DNA of 64,000 bases, taken from M3007 sp033764075. GTDB taxonomy: Bacteria; Bacteroidota; Bacteroidia; Chitinophagales; Saprospiraceae. The stretch covers positions 1 through 64,000 of the forward strand of contig JANRJH010000015.1 in NCBI GenBank assembly GCA_033764075.1. The letters run 5' to 3'. The position numbers and the translations under genes are program-made. The stretch's first letter is position 1. Every line of letters starts with the position of its first letter. Positions 41,884-50,593 of the stretch are shown one piece after another. The notes under the pieces are model-generated. The model ran no database searches and was not told the origin of the DNA. It saw only the letters and a list, made by a program, of their open reading frames with translations.

Positions 41884-41928
41884 CGGGTATGGCCGGGCAT
41901 CACCATTTGATGAACCTGGCCATACCCG
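41884..41928 (-). terminator. Hairpin overlapping the end of the amylase gene
   Basis: Perfect 11-bp arms CGGGTATGGCC (41884-41894) and GGCCATACCCG (41918-41928) with an inner CATCA/TGATG pairing. The amylase stop codon (41900-41902) is inside the loop. On the minus strand the hairpin is followed by TTGGTTTTTTAAA, as expected for an intrinsic terminator. Confidence 0.65.
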
Positions 41929-44128
41929 AATGTTGGGCGCCCGATATCTGCACGGCGTATACGCCCGGCAGCCAGGTGCCGGTGTCCAGGCGAACCTGGT
42001 TTCCGGCAAACCGTCCCTGGTAAACAACCTTACCGGTAGCGTCGCTCACCAGGATTGTCTTTTCGCCCGCCAGTCCGTCGTCTTCCAGTTGCACAAATAC
42101 TTCCTGTCCGGCAGGATTGGGGTAAACATACACCGGTATACCCCGCGCATCCATCGGGTTAAATAAAGCGGAGGTCACCGGGGAGAGACCATACAGACGC
42201 GTTTCCCTGGAAGCAATGGGCGCCCCACCCGAGGGCCAGACGGAGAAACCGCCGCTGCTGATGGTAAGCGTTCCCAGCACTGTTTTAGTGAAAAGATCGG
42301 TAACCACGTACACACCGTCTGCCAGGGTAGAACTCGACAGCTGAGCCGTTGGGCTGGCCGATGCAACGCCGAAGTTAGTCTGTACGATTACGGCCTCGTT
42401 GCCGTAAATGCGGGCGTACATCAGCACGTTCGGGTCGCTGCTTTCCACCGGCAGCAGGTATCCACGCCGCAGGGGGGCATGGTCGTTGCGGAGGTGAATG
42501 AGATCGCGGTAGTACGACAACAATGAGTTGGGGTTGCCCGTCATGGTGGCCACATTGTTGGTGAGCAGGTTACCCGCCGGCGACGCCCAGGGAGTGGTCG
42601 TGCTGAATCCTGCGTATTGGCCGCCTGTCCAGTGCATAGGGCGGCGTTTGTTTTCATCGACCCCCGTGCCGATGAGGCCAATTTCTTCGCCGTAATAGAC
42701 AAACGGAATACCCGGCATGGTCAGGTACATGGCGGCGGCCTGCTTCATCTTGTCGGTGTTGGAGCCGAACTGACTGAAAATGCGGTCGATGTCGTGGTTG
42801 GTCAAAAAGGTTGCGTATTGCAGGCGCGGGTATCCCTGTTCGGCGACCTGGAGTTGTTGACGTATGGACGCCGGGTTGTTGTTGTTTACAGCCCCGATGA
42901 TGGCATAGGCGAGGTCGAAATCGAAGCAGACATCCAGGCGGTCGTTGTACACGTATGGGAGTATAGAGGCGGTGTTCGACCACACTTCACCGACGGTAAA
43001 GGCATCCGGGTTGTTCGACTTGTACACATCGTTGAATGCCTCCAGCAGTGCAAACGTCTCGGGAGTATTTTCCAGCACGGCGCCGTCCTCGTCCAGGTAT
43101 TTGATGGCATCGAGCCGAAACCCGTCCACGCCTTTATCCAGCCAGAAATTAGTGATATTAAACATCTCGGCTTTTACCGGCGGGTGGCTGTAGTTCAGGT
43201 CGGGCATACCGCCCCAGAAAATACCGTAGTAGTATTGGTTGTTGTTGCTGTGCCAAACCTGCTGGCCCCAGGGCCCCGGAAATCCCGGGTTGGTGTTGGA
43301 CCATACGTACCAGTCGCGGTACCCGTTCTGGTTGTTGGCCGACTGGGTGAACCACGGGTGCTGGCTTGAGGTGTGGTTCATCACAAAATCGATGATCACC
43401 TTGATGCCCCGGTCGTGGGCGGCGTCGAGAAAAGCTTCGAAATCGGCCATGGAGCCGTAGTCAGGCTCCACCTGGTAGTAATTGGTCACGTCGTACCCGT
43501 GGTAGCTGGGCGAGGTCATCATGGGCATGAGCCAGATACCGGTAACGCCCAGGTCGGTGTTGGTGTTGGGATTTCCGTCGTTGAGGTAATCGAGTTTTTC
43601 GATGATGCCCCGGAAGTCGCCAATGCCGTCGCCGTTGCTGTCGTAAAAGCTGCGGACGAATATCTCGTAAAAAACGGCGTCGTTCCACCAGTAGAGGGCG
43701 TAGTTGGTGTCTGGGGGTGCTGTTGCGTTGCATCCGTTGAACAGCACCGGCGGCAGGTCGGCGCCGGCAGGGCCTGCGGTCACCACCCGGTTGTTGGTGC
43801 TGCCCACGCTGCAGGTTGATGGCGGGTTTTCGTCCATACCCCAGGCATTGCCGTTGACGAATTTGTAAAAATAGGCTCCTTGCGGCACCTGAACCGTGAG
43901 CTCATAGATGCCGTCGCCGTTCCCGTCGGTCATGGGCGTGGAGCCGGGGTTCCAGTTGCTGCCCAGACCGGCGGGCGACTGAAAATCGCCGGCAATGTGA
44001 ACACCCAGGGGCGATATGTTTTGTTGCCGCATATCGACCCTGAACGTCAGTGGAACGTTTTGGGCACACGCAAAGGCAGGGGCAAGCAGTGTCAGCAGCA
44101 GGCGTAAAAACCGGGTTTGAGCGAACAT
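41900..44128 (-). CDS. Secreted alpha-amylase (GH13) with T9SS sorting domain
   Basis: Extracellular starch or maltodextrin hydrolase of 742 residues. After a signal peptide (RLLLTLLAPAFACAQ) comes a starch-binding-like beta domain (about 25-125, GVHIAGDFQSPAGLGSNW). The GH13 barrel follows (about 145-620) with all four conserved regions: VIIDFVMNHTS, GFRLDAIKYL with the nucleophile Asp, AFTVGEVWS with the acid Glu, and FLTNHDIDRI. Residues from about 660 are a type A T9SS sorting domain (VYVYPNPAGQEVFVQL ... GVYAVQISG). It converges with the multidomain secreted protein. No sus-type susC/D genes are nearby. Confidence 0.93.
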   Translation of the reverse strand: MFAQTRFLRLLLTLLAPAFACAQNVPLTFRVDMRQQNISPLGVHIAGDFQSPAGLGSNWNPGSTPMTDGNGDGIYELTVQVPQGAYFYKFVNGNAWGMDENPPSTCSVGSTNNRVVTAGPAGADLPPVLFNGCNATAPPDTNYALYWWNDAVFYEIFVRSFYDSNGDGIGDFRGIIEKLDYLNDGNPNTNTDLGVTGIWLMPMMTSPSYHGYDVTNYYQVEPDYGSMADFEAFLDAAHDRGIKVIIDFVMNHTSSQHPWFTQSANNQNGYRDWYVWSNTNPGFPGPWGQQVWHSNNNQYYYGIFWGGMPDLNYSHPPVKAEMFNITNFWLDKGVDGFRLDAIKYLDEDGAVLENTPETFALLEAFNDVYKSNNPDAFTVGEVWSNTASILPYVYNDRLDVCFDFDLAYAIIGAVNNNNPASIRQQLQVAEQGYPRLQYATFLTNHDIDRIFSQFGSNTDKMKQAAAMYLTMPGIPFVYYGEEIGLIGTGVDENKRRPMHWTGGQYAGFSTTTPWASPAGNLLTNNVATMTGNPNSLLSYYRDLIHLRNDHAPLRRGYLLPVESSDPNVLMYARIYGNEAVIVQTNFGVASASPTAQLSSSTLADGVYVVTDLFTKTVLGTLTISSGGFSVWPSGGAPIASRETRLYGLSPVTSALFNPMDARGIPVYVYPNPAGQEVFVQLEDDGLAGEKTILVSDATGKVVYQGRFAGNQVRLDTGTWLPGVYAVQISGAQHSGMARFIKW

Positions 44129-44230
44129 CGAGTTTGGGTTGAAGACACTGCCAACAGGATGGCCTCAAGTCATCCTATTGTTTAGCGTCGATTTTAAAAA
44201 CTTTAATTGGAGAAGTGCCGGTTTTTCGAC

Positions 44231-45281
44231 TTATGATATGCCCTCTTCCAAAATCCGCCGCAACTGCTTGACATCCCCTTCCTCCGCATCCAAAAACGCC
44301 GCCACCTCGGCGTCGCTCCACTGCGGGAACTTGAGCATAATTTTTTTGACGATCTCTTCAAACGCTTCTTCTCGCCCTTTTTCGATACCTTTTTCAAGTC
44401 CCTCAGAAAGGCCCTCTTCGCGCCCTTTCTCGATACCTTTTTTAAACCCTTGTCTGCGCCCTTTGCGCAAACCCGCCCGTTTCCACTTTTCGCCGAAGAT
44501 TTCGGGAATGGCGTCCACCCAACTGTTCTCCGTCTCGGAGAGCTGGGTGCTCAGCGTTTTGATTTCTCCTTGTGACATACCACTTACGATGTAGATGTAA
44601 AGGGTTAAGGTTTGAAAAAACATCTGCGCACGCACTTCGTTTTCCAAACTGAACCCAAAAGTAAAGATTTTTTTCCAATTTTTTCGCGCTAATTCCGCAT
44701 TGCGCGACAGTTTGAGCGCCAAAAACAGGTTGCGCAGGTACTCTTTCTATTTTGGCATGGATGTCCTCAACGCTTACAGCGCTCAAATCGGTGAGCCAGT
44801 ACCGAAAATCGGGCAGAAAGGCCCGCCAATGTTCGGGTATGCCTGAATAGTAGTCGAAAAACGAATCCTGCGTCCAGCCTTTTTCGCCGTGGTACACCAC
44901 CGCCGGAATGATGAACGAGAGCGAACGCCCGTTCCGCAGGTTGTCCTCCCAGAGCTGCAACATGTAGTCCAACAGTTGCAATTGCACTGGGTGTTCAGGC
45001 TGATAGCTCTTGTGCTCAAACAAAAACAACAGCCGAACTGGCGCGCCGGTATCCAGCCGGGTTTCGTACACCACGTCGCTGAATGACACCCCGAAGCGCC
45101 CGCCGACAAACGCCGTGTCGCACTTGCGCAACGCAGCCAGGTCAATGTGCCCGTATACCTCCGGGCTGGTGTAATGCGCGAGGTAGTTACGGACGATGCC
45201 CACGTCCCCGAAAAAGGTTTTGAACACCGCATCGTGGGGCTTGTCTTTTTTGCGCGAACCTTTGGGTTTTGATTTTGCCAT
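44231..45281 (-). pseudogene. Frameshifted Rpn/PD-(D/E)XK family putative transposase or nuclease
   Basis: Two overlapping frames together encode one Rpn-type protein. The first, from ATG at 45281 (MAKSKPKGSRKKDKPHDAVF), has the N-terminal domain with LLFLFEHKSYQ, the E-x-K of the PD-(D/E)XK site. Near 44735-44750 the match passes to another frame, KEYLRNLFLALKLSRN, which goes on to a charged tail with repeats of the form EKGREEGLSEGLEKGIEKG. A one-base shift around AAAATAGAAAGAG joins them; a TAG lies just upstream in the second frame. Family members are linked to recombination and DNA cleavage. It may be a decayed gene, a sequencing error or, less likely, recoding. Confidence 0.8.
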
Positions 45282-45429
45282 GATCAACCGGAGTTGAGCA
45301 GGCAAAGGTACAGAGTTACATTTTTAAAAACAAATTGTTTATTAATAAGCGGAGCGAGCGACCAGGCGTAATACGCCGACAGTGAATGCCGGTTATTTGT
45401 ACTCATGAACCACCCTCAAGCAATTCCGC

Positions 45430-46539
45430 TCAGGGGCTGACCAGGTGCACCCCGATATTCAGGTACAGGGCGTTGCCAAGGTTATTGAGCATGGCGTACG
45501 GTTGGTCGCCGAAGAACCCGCGGAAAAAATCCCGTCCCCCCTCCAGTTCATCCCCGTGGAAACGCCAGTCGTTGCGGAGGCCTGTTTGGGCGCTGACCCA
45601 GAAAAACCCGGCGATCTGACGTTGGTATTCCAGCCGGATGCGCAATTCGCTGCGCCTGATTTCGAAGCTGTTGTCGCCGTCCGACAAGGCTTCGATCCGG
45701 TAGCTCTGCCCTTCGAGTTCAAAACCGGCCAACATGAGGCTCCGGGGGCTAAACGTGCGCCGCACGTGTGCGCGTGCGGGCAACAACGTTTCCACACCCC
45801 ACTTTCGGTTGGGGGAGGTCCAGTTGAACAGGAGCACGGGCAGGTAATTCAGCTCACCCACCCGGTAGGTGCGCGACAGCCCTATCCCCCACTGCTTGTA
45901 GTCGCTGGGACGCTTGCCCCACACCACGGCGGCGCTGTAACGCAGGTAGCGCAGCGGTTGGAAGTCTGAAAAGGTGTAATCGCCGTTCAGGTCGGCGCCC
46001 GCCTGCACGTACAGGAATTGTTTTGCATCCAGCGGTTTGAACACCGTGGTGTTGAGCCCCAGGGTTCGCAAGCCGCGGTCGGCCAGGCGGGCGTGCAACC
46101 CGGCGCTTTCGCTGAGCGCAAAGACCGGGTTGAGGTCGTAGCGTACGTCCCAGTAGTTGGCGCCCACCTGCCAAACGACGCTGTTGCGCGAGACCACAGG
46201 CACATTAGCCGTGAGGCGAAGGCCTCCGGTGTAGCGAACATCCGACTCCTCGGCGACCGCCGGATCGTCGTCTCCCTGGTATTCACCCAAAGCCGATGAT
46301 TGCATGCGATACGACGCCTGGGCATCCCAGCCGATCGACACAAAGCGCTGGGGCGCGAGGTCCAGGATTTTCGGATGGCAATAACTACGCGCACCGTCGT
46401 CGGCAAACTGGACATGCTCGTACTGGCTGTAATCCTCGTCAGACGCTGCCGGCGGCAGCGTATCCGGTGTTTGGGCGCTGAGCGCCGGGGCCGGCAGCCA
46501 GGCAGCGACCCAGATCAACGGCAGTATAACCCTGTTCAT
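45430..46539 (-). CDS. Outer-membrane beta-barrel protein (DUF6268-like)
   Basis: A 369-residue barrel protein with a signal peptide (MNRVILPLIWVAAWLPAPALSA). The ATG at 46539 overlaps the TGA of the DUF2147 gene (ATGA), which decides this start over one 27 bases upstream. The mature part alternates strands (VRYTGGLRLTANVPVV, QVGANYWDVRYDL, KQFLYVQAGADLNGDY) and ends in a hydrophobic strand (ALYLNIGVHLVSP). The layout resembles Bacteroidota DUF6268 proteins, whose function is unknown. Coupled translation suggests that it acts with the DUF2147 protein. Confidence 0.75.
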   Translation of the reverse strand: MNRVILPLIWVAAWLPAPALSAQTPDTLPPAASDEDYSQYEHVQFADDGARSYCHPKILDLAPQRFVSIGWDAQASYRMQSSALGEYQGDDDPAVAEESDVRYTGGLRLTANVPVVSRNSVVWQVGANYWDVRYDLNPVFALSESAGLHARLADRGLRTLGLNTTVFKPLDAKQFLYVQAGADLNGDYTFSDFQPLRYLRYSAAVVWGKRPSDYKQWGIGLSRTYRVGELNYLPVLLFNWTSPNRKWGVETLLPARAHVRRTFSPRSLMLAGFELEGQSYRIEALSDGDNSFEIRRSELRIRLEYQRQIAGFFWVSAQTGLRNDWRFHGDELEGGRDFFRGFFGDQPYAMLNNLGNALYLNIGVHLVSP

Positions 46540-46985
46540 TTGCCGGTGACTTGCATGCGCTTCCACACATCGGTTCTGCCGAGGGCCTTTACCCCGATGT
46601 AGCCGCGGATGTCCAGGGTGTTGTCATCCTTCATTTTGATGACGCAACTGTAGGTGCTGCCGTTTTCCGGGTCGTAAATGACGCCCTCTGTCCATTCGCC
46701 TTTACCGGTGTATACAAAATCTTTCAGGATGCGGTAGCCTTTCAGCGGCGTGTTGCGAAGCGATTCATCGGGGTTGTTCTTGTCCACCTTGGGTTGGTTG
46801 GTTTGCGGGTCGTTGGGCTCGCGCAGCCATACAATCTTGCCGAAATACTTGGCGCCGATTTTTTCTACCTTGACGCGCGCTTTACCATTGCTGGGTTCCC
46901 AAACGCCAATGAGCTTGTCGGCCTCGGCTTGAGCATGGAGAGCAATGCTGAAAAAACAACAGAACAGGAGGAGCAGGGTTCGCAT
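46536..46985 (-). CDS. DUF2147 family secreted protein
   Basis: A 149-residue exported protein with a signal peptide (LLLLFCCFFSIALHAQ). The family core is seen in LIGVWEPSNGKARVKVEKIGAKYFGKIVWL, then GYRILKDFVYTGKGEWTEGVIYDPENGSTYS and DTLDIRGYIGVKALGRTDVW-like strands, a lipocalin-like small barrel. DUF2147 proteins are widespread in the envelope of Bacteroidota and Proteobacteria without a known role. It overlaps the downstream outer-membrane protein gene by four bases. Confidence 0.9.
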   Translation of the reverse strand: MRTLLLLFCCFFSIALHAQAEADKLIGVWEPSNGKARVKVEKIGAKYFGKIVWLREPNDPQTNQPKVDKNNPDESLRNTPLKGYRILKDFVYTGKGEWTEGVIYDPENGSTYSCVIKMKDDNTLDIRGYIGVKALGRTDVWKRMQVTGK

Positions 46986-47003
46986 AACAGAATTCTACTT
47001 TTT

Positions 47004-47555
47004 TTATTGGTGAATCGAAACAGAGAACTCAAGGTCGGCCTTCATGCCCAAACCGGCGTCGGAGTCGGCCTTCAGGTCGGCGTCCAGGACCACGGAAAAA
47101 GCCGGTTGGACAACAAACCACTTGATTTGCTGCTGGGCCTGTGCCACCGGTATGTCGATCCGGTGTTGGCCGGCAGGAATGGGGTTGAGCGCCCCCATGG
47201 TTTGCATGTCAATGTTATCGGAGGCAAACATCAGCGTAACCGAAGCCAGACCATCGAGGTTGGTCGTGTCGGGCACATACACTTGCGCGCGGGTCAACCG
47301 CACTTCCCTGACTTCGGCCGAGGTTTTGCCCCTGGACTTCAGCCAGGCATCCAGTTCGGCACGACAAATGCCCTGTGCCGTGTTGCTGCCGGAAAAGAGC
47401 GGCCCTTCGGCACTCAGTTCGATGCCCGTAACCGTTAGCACCTCCGTTTGGGTGGATCCACAAGAAAAAAACAGCAGCGGCAGGCCGACCACAATACATA
47501 TCAGAGACAATACGGTCGCGAGCAAAAGTGTTAATATCTTTCCTTTGTTATCCAT
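47004..47555 (-). CDS. Membrane-anchored or lipoprotein of unknown function
   Basis: A 183-residue protein from ATG at 47555 (MDNKGKILTLLL), preferred to an upstream start whose leader is not signal-like. A long hydrophobic segment ends in LPLLFFSCGS, where the cysteine could be a lipidation site, although the lipobox is imperfect. The rest is a beta-rich extracytoplasmic domain (LTRAQVYVPDTTNLDGLASVT-like strands, and AQQQIKWFVVQPAFSVVLDAD). No family is recognised. It lies 18 bases before the DUF2147 gene and is probably the first gene of that three-gene minus-strand unit. Confidence 0.65.
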   Translation of the reverse strand: MDNKGKILTLLLATVLSLICIVVGLPLLFFSCGSTQTEVLTVTGIELSAEGPLFSGSNTAQGICRAELDAWLKSRGKTSAEVREVRLTRAQVYVPDTTNLDGLASVTLMFASDNIDMQTMGALNPIPAGQHRIDIPVAQAQQQIKWFVVQPAFSVVLDADLKADSDAGLGMKADLEFSVSIHQ

Positions 47556-47653
47556 ACGACGAAGTTTTACTATTAAATAAACACAACGCAACATTGTTCA
47601 TGCAAAGCCCCCCCGGAACGCACATTTTTTTTGCAACCTGGCTGGTGTTGACA

Positions 47654-48472
47654 CTAAAAATTGGACAATTCGACGTTGCTGAACATTCCTGAGGCCCACA
47701 AAATCAGGATCAGCACACCCACCGCGATCCGGTAATAGCCGAATACTTTGAAACCATTGCGGGTCAGGAACTGGATGAACGACCGGATCGCCAGGAAGGC
47801 TACCACAAAAGCGACCACGTTGCCCACCGCCAGTAACATCATTTCGTGGGTGGTGAACGCACCGCCGTCGTCCTTGATGTAATCGTACAGGGATTTCACC
47901 GTGGCGGCAAACATGGTGGGCACTGCCAGGAAAAACGAAAACTCGGCTGCTGTGGTAGGAGAAAGCCCTTGCACCAATCCGCCAATAATGGTAGCTGCGG
48001 AGCGGCTTACCCCGGGCACCATGGCCAGCACCTGAAAAAAGCCGATACGGAAAGCCCTGGATAGCGTCACGTCGGCCTCAACAGACGTTTCGCGCCGGCT
48101 TTTTTGTACAAAATAGTTGTCCAGAAACAAAAAGGCGATTCCGCCCGCGATCAGGGCCACGGCAACGACCACGATGTTCTCCAGCATCGCGTCGATCACG
48201 TCTTTGAGCAACAAGCCGAATACCACCGCCGGTATAAACCCGGCCAGCAGTTTCAGGTAAAAGCGAACATCTTTAAAAAAATGTCGCCAGTACAGAACGA
48301 TCACGGACAGGATGGCGCCAAACTGGATGGCCACCGTGAACACCTTGACAAACGGGTTGGAGGCTATGCCCATCAGCGAAGAGCCGATGATCATGTGTCC
48401 GGTAGACGAAACCGGCAAAAATTCAGTAATGCCTTCGATGATGGCGAGTAAAATGGCTTGCCAGAGGGACAT
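47654..48472 (-). CDS. uppP: Undecaprenyl-diphosphatase
   Basis: Inner-membrane enzyme that dephosphorylates undecaprenyl pyrophosphate to recycle the lipid carrier for cell-wall synthesis; it also gives bacitracin tolerance. The 272 residues are the normal length with about eight membrane helices. Both active-site motifs are present: EGITEFLPVSSTGHMII near the N-terminus and VPGVSRSAATIIGGLVQGL in the middle. It is the third gene of the ftsX-DUF3098-uppP unit, with 38 bases between it and DUF3098. Confidence 0.96.
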   Translation of the reverse strand: MSLWQAILLAIIEGITEFLPVSSTGHMIIGSSLMGIASNPFVKVFTVAIQFGAILSVIVLYWRHFFKDVRFYLKLLAGFIPAVVFGLLLKDVIDAMLENIVVVAVALIAGGIAFLFLDNYFVQKSRRETSVEADVTLSRAFRIGFFQVLAMVPGVSRSAATIIGGLVQGLSPTTAAEFSFFLAVPTMFAATVKSLYDYIKDDGGAFTTHEMMLLAVGNVVAFVVAFLAIRSFIQFLTRNGFKVFGYYRIAVGVLILILWASGMFSNVELSNF

Positions 48473-48510
48473 GCAGCGTGGGTGGGTGGTTAGATGAAAA
48501 AAACTCAGCC

Positions 48511-48906
48511 TTACAGGCTGGAGTCATTCTCCAAAACCTTGCCGGAATTGTCTTTGGCAAAAATTCCCCAAACGGCTACCACAAAACCCGCCACCATGCA
48601 CAGCGGCGCCAGTGTAATGCGCGTGAAGCTGTACGGAATCTCGTCTTTCCAGACGTTGGGGTCCGGCTGTGCGCCCCCTGCCATCAGCGCCAGGCCGATC
48701 AGCACCAGCGCCAGGCCGGCGCCCATGAGGATGAAGTTGCGGCGGCCAAAAAGCATATCACGGCTGCCCAGGGTAAAAACGTTGGGGCGTTTTTCCGTTC
48801 GCGGGCCGACCGCTGCGCGCGGGGCGGCAGGCGGAGTGGCGGGACGGGCTTCCTGTCGGGTGGCCGGCGGATTAGGGCGTCGTTTGGGCGGTTGTTTTTT
48901 TGCCAT
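48511..48906 (-). CDS. DUF3098 domain small membrane protein
   Basis: A 131-residue membrane protein. A basic, proline- and alanine-rich cytoplasmic N-terminus (about 1-48) is followed by the DUF3098 domain: one helix at RNFILMGAGLALVLIGLALM, the conserved loop DPNVWKDEIPYSFTRITLAP, and a second helix LCMVAGFVVAVWGIFA. It is found between ftsX and uppP in many Bacteroidota, suggesting a role in cell-envelope growth or division, but its function is unknown. The basic N-terminal extension is longer than usual. Confidence 0.9.
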   Translation of the reverse strand: MAKKQPPKRRPNPPATRQEARPATPPAAPRAAVGPRTEKRPNVFTLGSRDMLFGRRNFILMGAGLALVLIGLALMAGGAQPDPNVWKDEIPYSFTRITLAPLCMVAGFVVAVWGIFAKDNSGKVLENDSSL

Positions 48907-48938
48907 ATTAATAAAATTGGACTGTTCTGTTCAAGCGT

Positions 48939-49793
48939 TTAGTACAAATCGTCGATGCGCATGCGTAAAAATTTGCCCACCACCCACCGGGTACTCCAGT
49001 AAGAAATGGTCAGACCGAGCAGCACCAAACCGGTAAAGATCATCAGCATACCGTTCATATCTTCCAGATCGACGAGTTCCGGGATATTTTTCCGACCTAT
49101 CCAAAGCAGGCCGATCAGGGCTGCAATGGCGAGGAACGCGCTGAGCAGGCCGTTGATGACGCCGCGCAGCAGGTAGGGCCGGGTGATGAAACCCCAACTG
49201 GCGCCCACCAACTCCTGATTCCTGATCAGGAAACGATTGGCGTACAGATCGAGGCGGATGGTGTTGTGGATCAGCGCTACGGCGGCAAAGATGAGCAACA
49301 ATCCCAATCCGAGGGACATCCAGCCCAGTTTTTCCAGGTTTTTGCCGACATTACCCACATTGGCGGCCTCCACAAACAGCTCTTCCACCAGGGAGTCCTG
49401 CCGAAACTGCTCTCGCCACGCTCGCAGACTGTCCTCCCGGAATTGTTCCGCCTTCACATTGAACCGCACCACATCGCGCATCATTTCCGGCAACTGCTCG
49501 AGCATGCTCTCCTCGCCCAGGTCCTGTCGCATGAGGTTGACAGCCTGTTCACTGGAGATAAACGTAACGGTTTCGGGCAACACAAAAGGCTGTTTGCGAA
49601 CCGCCTGCACAATGCGCGTCACGTCTTCCTGGGGCAAATCGGGCTTCAGCTCCAGCCAGATGTCCACCCTTTCCTTGAACAGCCGGGTCAACTGGCGGGC
49701 GTGCAGAGTGAGCAGGGCAAAAAAACCCAGCATGAACAGCACCAGGGTGATACTCAGAATCGCCGATAGGTAATGCGGTTTTCTTTTGGGCAT
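48939..49793 (-). CDS. ftsX: Cell division protein FtsX
   Basis: Permease-like partner of the ATPase FtsE that controls septal peptidoglycan hydrolases. The 284 residues have the FtsX plan: one N-terminal membrane helix (LSAILSITLVLFMLGFFALLT), a periplasmic loop (VDIWLELKPDLPQEDVTRIV to about 165) and three helices ending in ISYWSTRWVVGKFL. No ftsE gene is next to it; in Bacteroidota it is normally elsewhere. It is the first gene of the unit with DUF3098 and uppP. A -7 box eight bases upstream supports this start. Confidence 0.93.
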   Translation of the reverse strand: MPKRKPHYLSAILSITLVLFMLGFFALLTLHARQLTRLFKERVDIWLELKPDLPQEDVTRIVQAVRKQPFVLPETVTFISSEQAVNLMRQDLGEESMLEQLPEMMRDVVRFNVKAEQFREDSLRAWREQFRQDSLVEELFVEAANVGNVGKNLEKLGWMSLGLGLLLIFAAVALIHNTIRLDLYANRFLIRNQELVGASWGFITRPYLLRGVINGLLSAFLAIAALIGLLWIGRKNIPELVDLEDMNGMLMIFTGLVLLGLTISYWSTRWVVGKFLRMRIDDLY

Positions 49794-49801
49794 ATCGCCG
49801 G

Positions 49802-49809
49802 CAAAGATA
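49802..49809 (-). promoter_or_regulatory. -7 promoter box TATCTTTG of the ftsX unit
   Basis: A perfect TAnnTTTG on the minus strand, eight bases before the ftsX ATG; the leader would be zero to a few bases. It should drive ftsX-DUF3098-uppP. Confidence 0.5.
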
Positions 49810-49845
49810 GGCCATCAGACCCTTAAAAGTCACTTATTTCCACTG

Positions 49846-49853
49846 TAAATTTG
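49846..49853 (+). promoter_or_regulatory. -7 promoter box TAAATTTG of the secreted binding-protein gene
   Basis: A TAnnTTTG match 37 bases before the ATG of the following gene, divergent from the ftsX promoter. No -33 element is clear. Confidence 0.35.
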
Positions 49854-49890
49854 CGCGCAATACCCATTCCCGCTAATGCGTTAAGCCAAT

Positions 49891-50460
49891 ATGCCACACC
49901 TGTTACTGATCGCCGGATGGTTGTGGGCGCAACAACCCTCGCCCATTCCTTTTTTCAACCCGTCGTTTGAAGACGAACCCCGCGCTTCCGCCTCTCCGGC
50001 GGGATGGACTTCTTATACCCCCGGCAGCACCCCGGACATATTCCCCGGCGCCTGGGGCTTACAGGCGCCGGCCGCCGACGGCAAAACCTGCCTGGGGCTG
50101 GTTACCCGCACCGATGGCTCGACGGAAGATGTGTCGCAAAACCTCCAACAGCCGCTGCAGGCGGGTGTCTGCTACAAATTTTCGATTCGCCTGGCCCACC
50201 TGCCGCAATACGTCGGCTACAACCAGGCGGTGCGCCTGCGCATCTGGGGCGGAACGGAGGGGCGCCGAACCGAATTGCTCGCCGGGTCCCCCCTGATCCA
50301 TCATCCCGACTGGCGGGAGTACACGTTTGAGTTTATCCCCGACCAGGAAGTGCGTTGCATCACTTTTGAAGCGTACTTCGGCCCGGGTGTTATGTTTCGC
50401 TACAAAGGGAATATTCTCCTCGACCTGGTCTCCCCCATCATCCGGTGTGATCGCGCCTAG
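49891..50460 (+). CDS. Secreted jelly-roll (carbohydrate-binding-like) protein
   Basis: A 189-residue exported protein. The short N-terminal hydrophobic segment (PHLLLIAGWLWAQQ) is a minimal signal peptide. The rest is one galactose-binding/CBM4-like sandwich: FFNPSFEDEPRASASPAGWTS at the start (the NPSFE-x-GW form is typical), CYKFSIRLAHLPQY and WREYTFEFIPDQEVRCITFEA strands. Such domains bind sugars or serve as adhesion modules. It has no sorting domain and is unusually short, so it may be a remnant or a stand-alone binding protein. Confidence 0.7.
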   Translation: MPHLLLIAGWLWAQQPSPIPFFNPSFEDEPRASASPAGWTSYTPGSTPDIFPGAWGLQAPAADGKTCLGLVTRTDGSTEDVSQNLQQPLQAGVCYKFSIRLAHLPQYVGYNQAVRLRIWGGTEGRRTELLAGSPLIHHPDWREYTFEFIPDQEVRCITFEAYFGPGVMFRYKGNILLDLVSPIIRCDRA

Positions 50461-50544
50461 CCACCCTGCGGGGCTGTTCAGGATTTGACCCCTCACGGTC
50501 GCTCAGGGTGAATTCTTCGCTTCGCCCGGAATGCAATTTCGCCT

Positions 50545-50552
50545 TATCTTTG
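50545..50552 (+). promoter_or_regulatory. -7 promoter box TATCTTTG of trhO
   Basis: A perfect TAnnTTTG 41 bases before the trhO ATG at 50594. The 5' leader would be about 35 bases. The longer reading frame beginning at 50531 would include the box, which argues for the later start. Confidence 0.5.
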
Positions 50553-50593
50553 TCCAGCCTATCCGCATTACAAACGGACACCGGCGCAGTACC

